DNA of 5,054 nt from Collinsella aerofaciens (lineage in GTDB: Bacteria > Actinomycetota > Coriobacteriia > Coriobacteriales > Coriobacteriaceae). The DNA is taken from contig CAJMJM010000123.1 of the NCBI GenBank assembly GCA_905213725.1, positions 1-5,054 on the forward strand, given 5' to 3'. The notes below the pieces were generated by a model. That model saw only the letters and a list, made by a program, of their open reading frames with translations, did no database searches and had not been told where the DNA came from. Below, piece by piece: positions 5,033 through 5,054 of this stretch (position 1 is the stretch's first letter; every line of letters starts with the position of its first letter). The position numbers were made by a program, and so were the translations under genes.

Positions 5033-5054
5033 AGGGTTCGAGGCCCAATAAAAA

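Larger units (their letters stand above)
4893..5054. other. Non-coding region upstream of nrdG
   Basis: These 162 bases hold the nrdG ribosome binding site, the palindromic element at 4908-4991, the 8-base direct repeats and a mirrored nrdG-like sequence. No minus-strand frame here resembles the C-terminus of NrdD, so the spacer upstream of nrdG extends beyond the window. On the minus strand the window begins with TTTTT (5054-5050), which could be the tail of a terminator lying just outside; that cannot be judged here. No convincing nrdG promoter was found. Confidence 0.6.

Noticed and set aside
5034..5046. GGGTTCGAGGCCC, which looks like a tRNA T-arm
   Set aside because: Only three base pairs of the T-stem form properly, and no acceptor, D-arm or anticodon arm is found upstream; the upstream bases are the mirrored nrdG-like sequence.
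4893..5048. In-frame N-terminal extension of NrdG by about 52 residues, starting at a TTG
   Set aside because: The extension runs through the palindromic element, has no family similarity, and the internal ATG at 4892 gives the expected NrdG N-terminus.

Overview
The window looks like ordinary chromosome from a GC-rich, anaerobic bacterium. The overall protein character suggests the Coriobacteriia (Collinsella-like), but this is a recognition-level guess that was not checked by any search. The evidence is the strongly G/C-ending codons in most genes, an oxygen-sensitive class III ribonucleotide reductase activase, and the absence of plasmid, phage or IS genes.

Layout, left to right. A minus-strand pair occupies 1-582: a SlyD-like FKBP prolyl isomerase, followed three bases later by an unrecognised gene that runs off the left edge. 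A 120-base divergent spacer (583-702) separates this pair from two plus-strand hydrolase genes: a zinc membrane-dipeptidase-family (M19) enzyme at 703-1716 and a YgjP/DUF45-type metallopeptidase at 1791-2567. A long GC-rich hairpin lies in the gap between them. The second plus gene meets a minus-strand operon head-on, with stop codons only six bases apart. Read in its own direction, that operon is nrdG (4892-4311), folE (4244-3687), an HD-domain hydrolase (3684-3103) and folB (3059-2574). The last 160 bases, upstream of nrdG, hold a large palindromic element and no convincing gene.

How the genes work together. FolE makes 7,8-dihydroneopterin triphosphate from GTP, and FolB converts dihydroneopterin to the hydroxymethyl-pterin precursor of folate. 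The step between them is dephosphorylation, and the gene lying exactly between folE and folB encodes an HD-domain protein, a fold common among nucleotide phosphohydrolases. NrdG activates the anaerobic ribonucleotide reductase, so the minus-strand cluster joins DNA-precursor and folate supply. The M19 dipeptidase and the YgjP-like protein are probably independent housekeeping functions.

The most unusual sequence lies at 4890-5032: two 25-base inverted arms around a 34-base loop, flanked by an 8-base direct repeat. Outside it on the right is a mirrored, diverged copy (20 of 24 bases) of the first eight codons of nrdG. I found no CRISPR array, tRNA, rRNA or complete mobile element, and no undescribed multi-gene system that the sequence would support.
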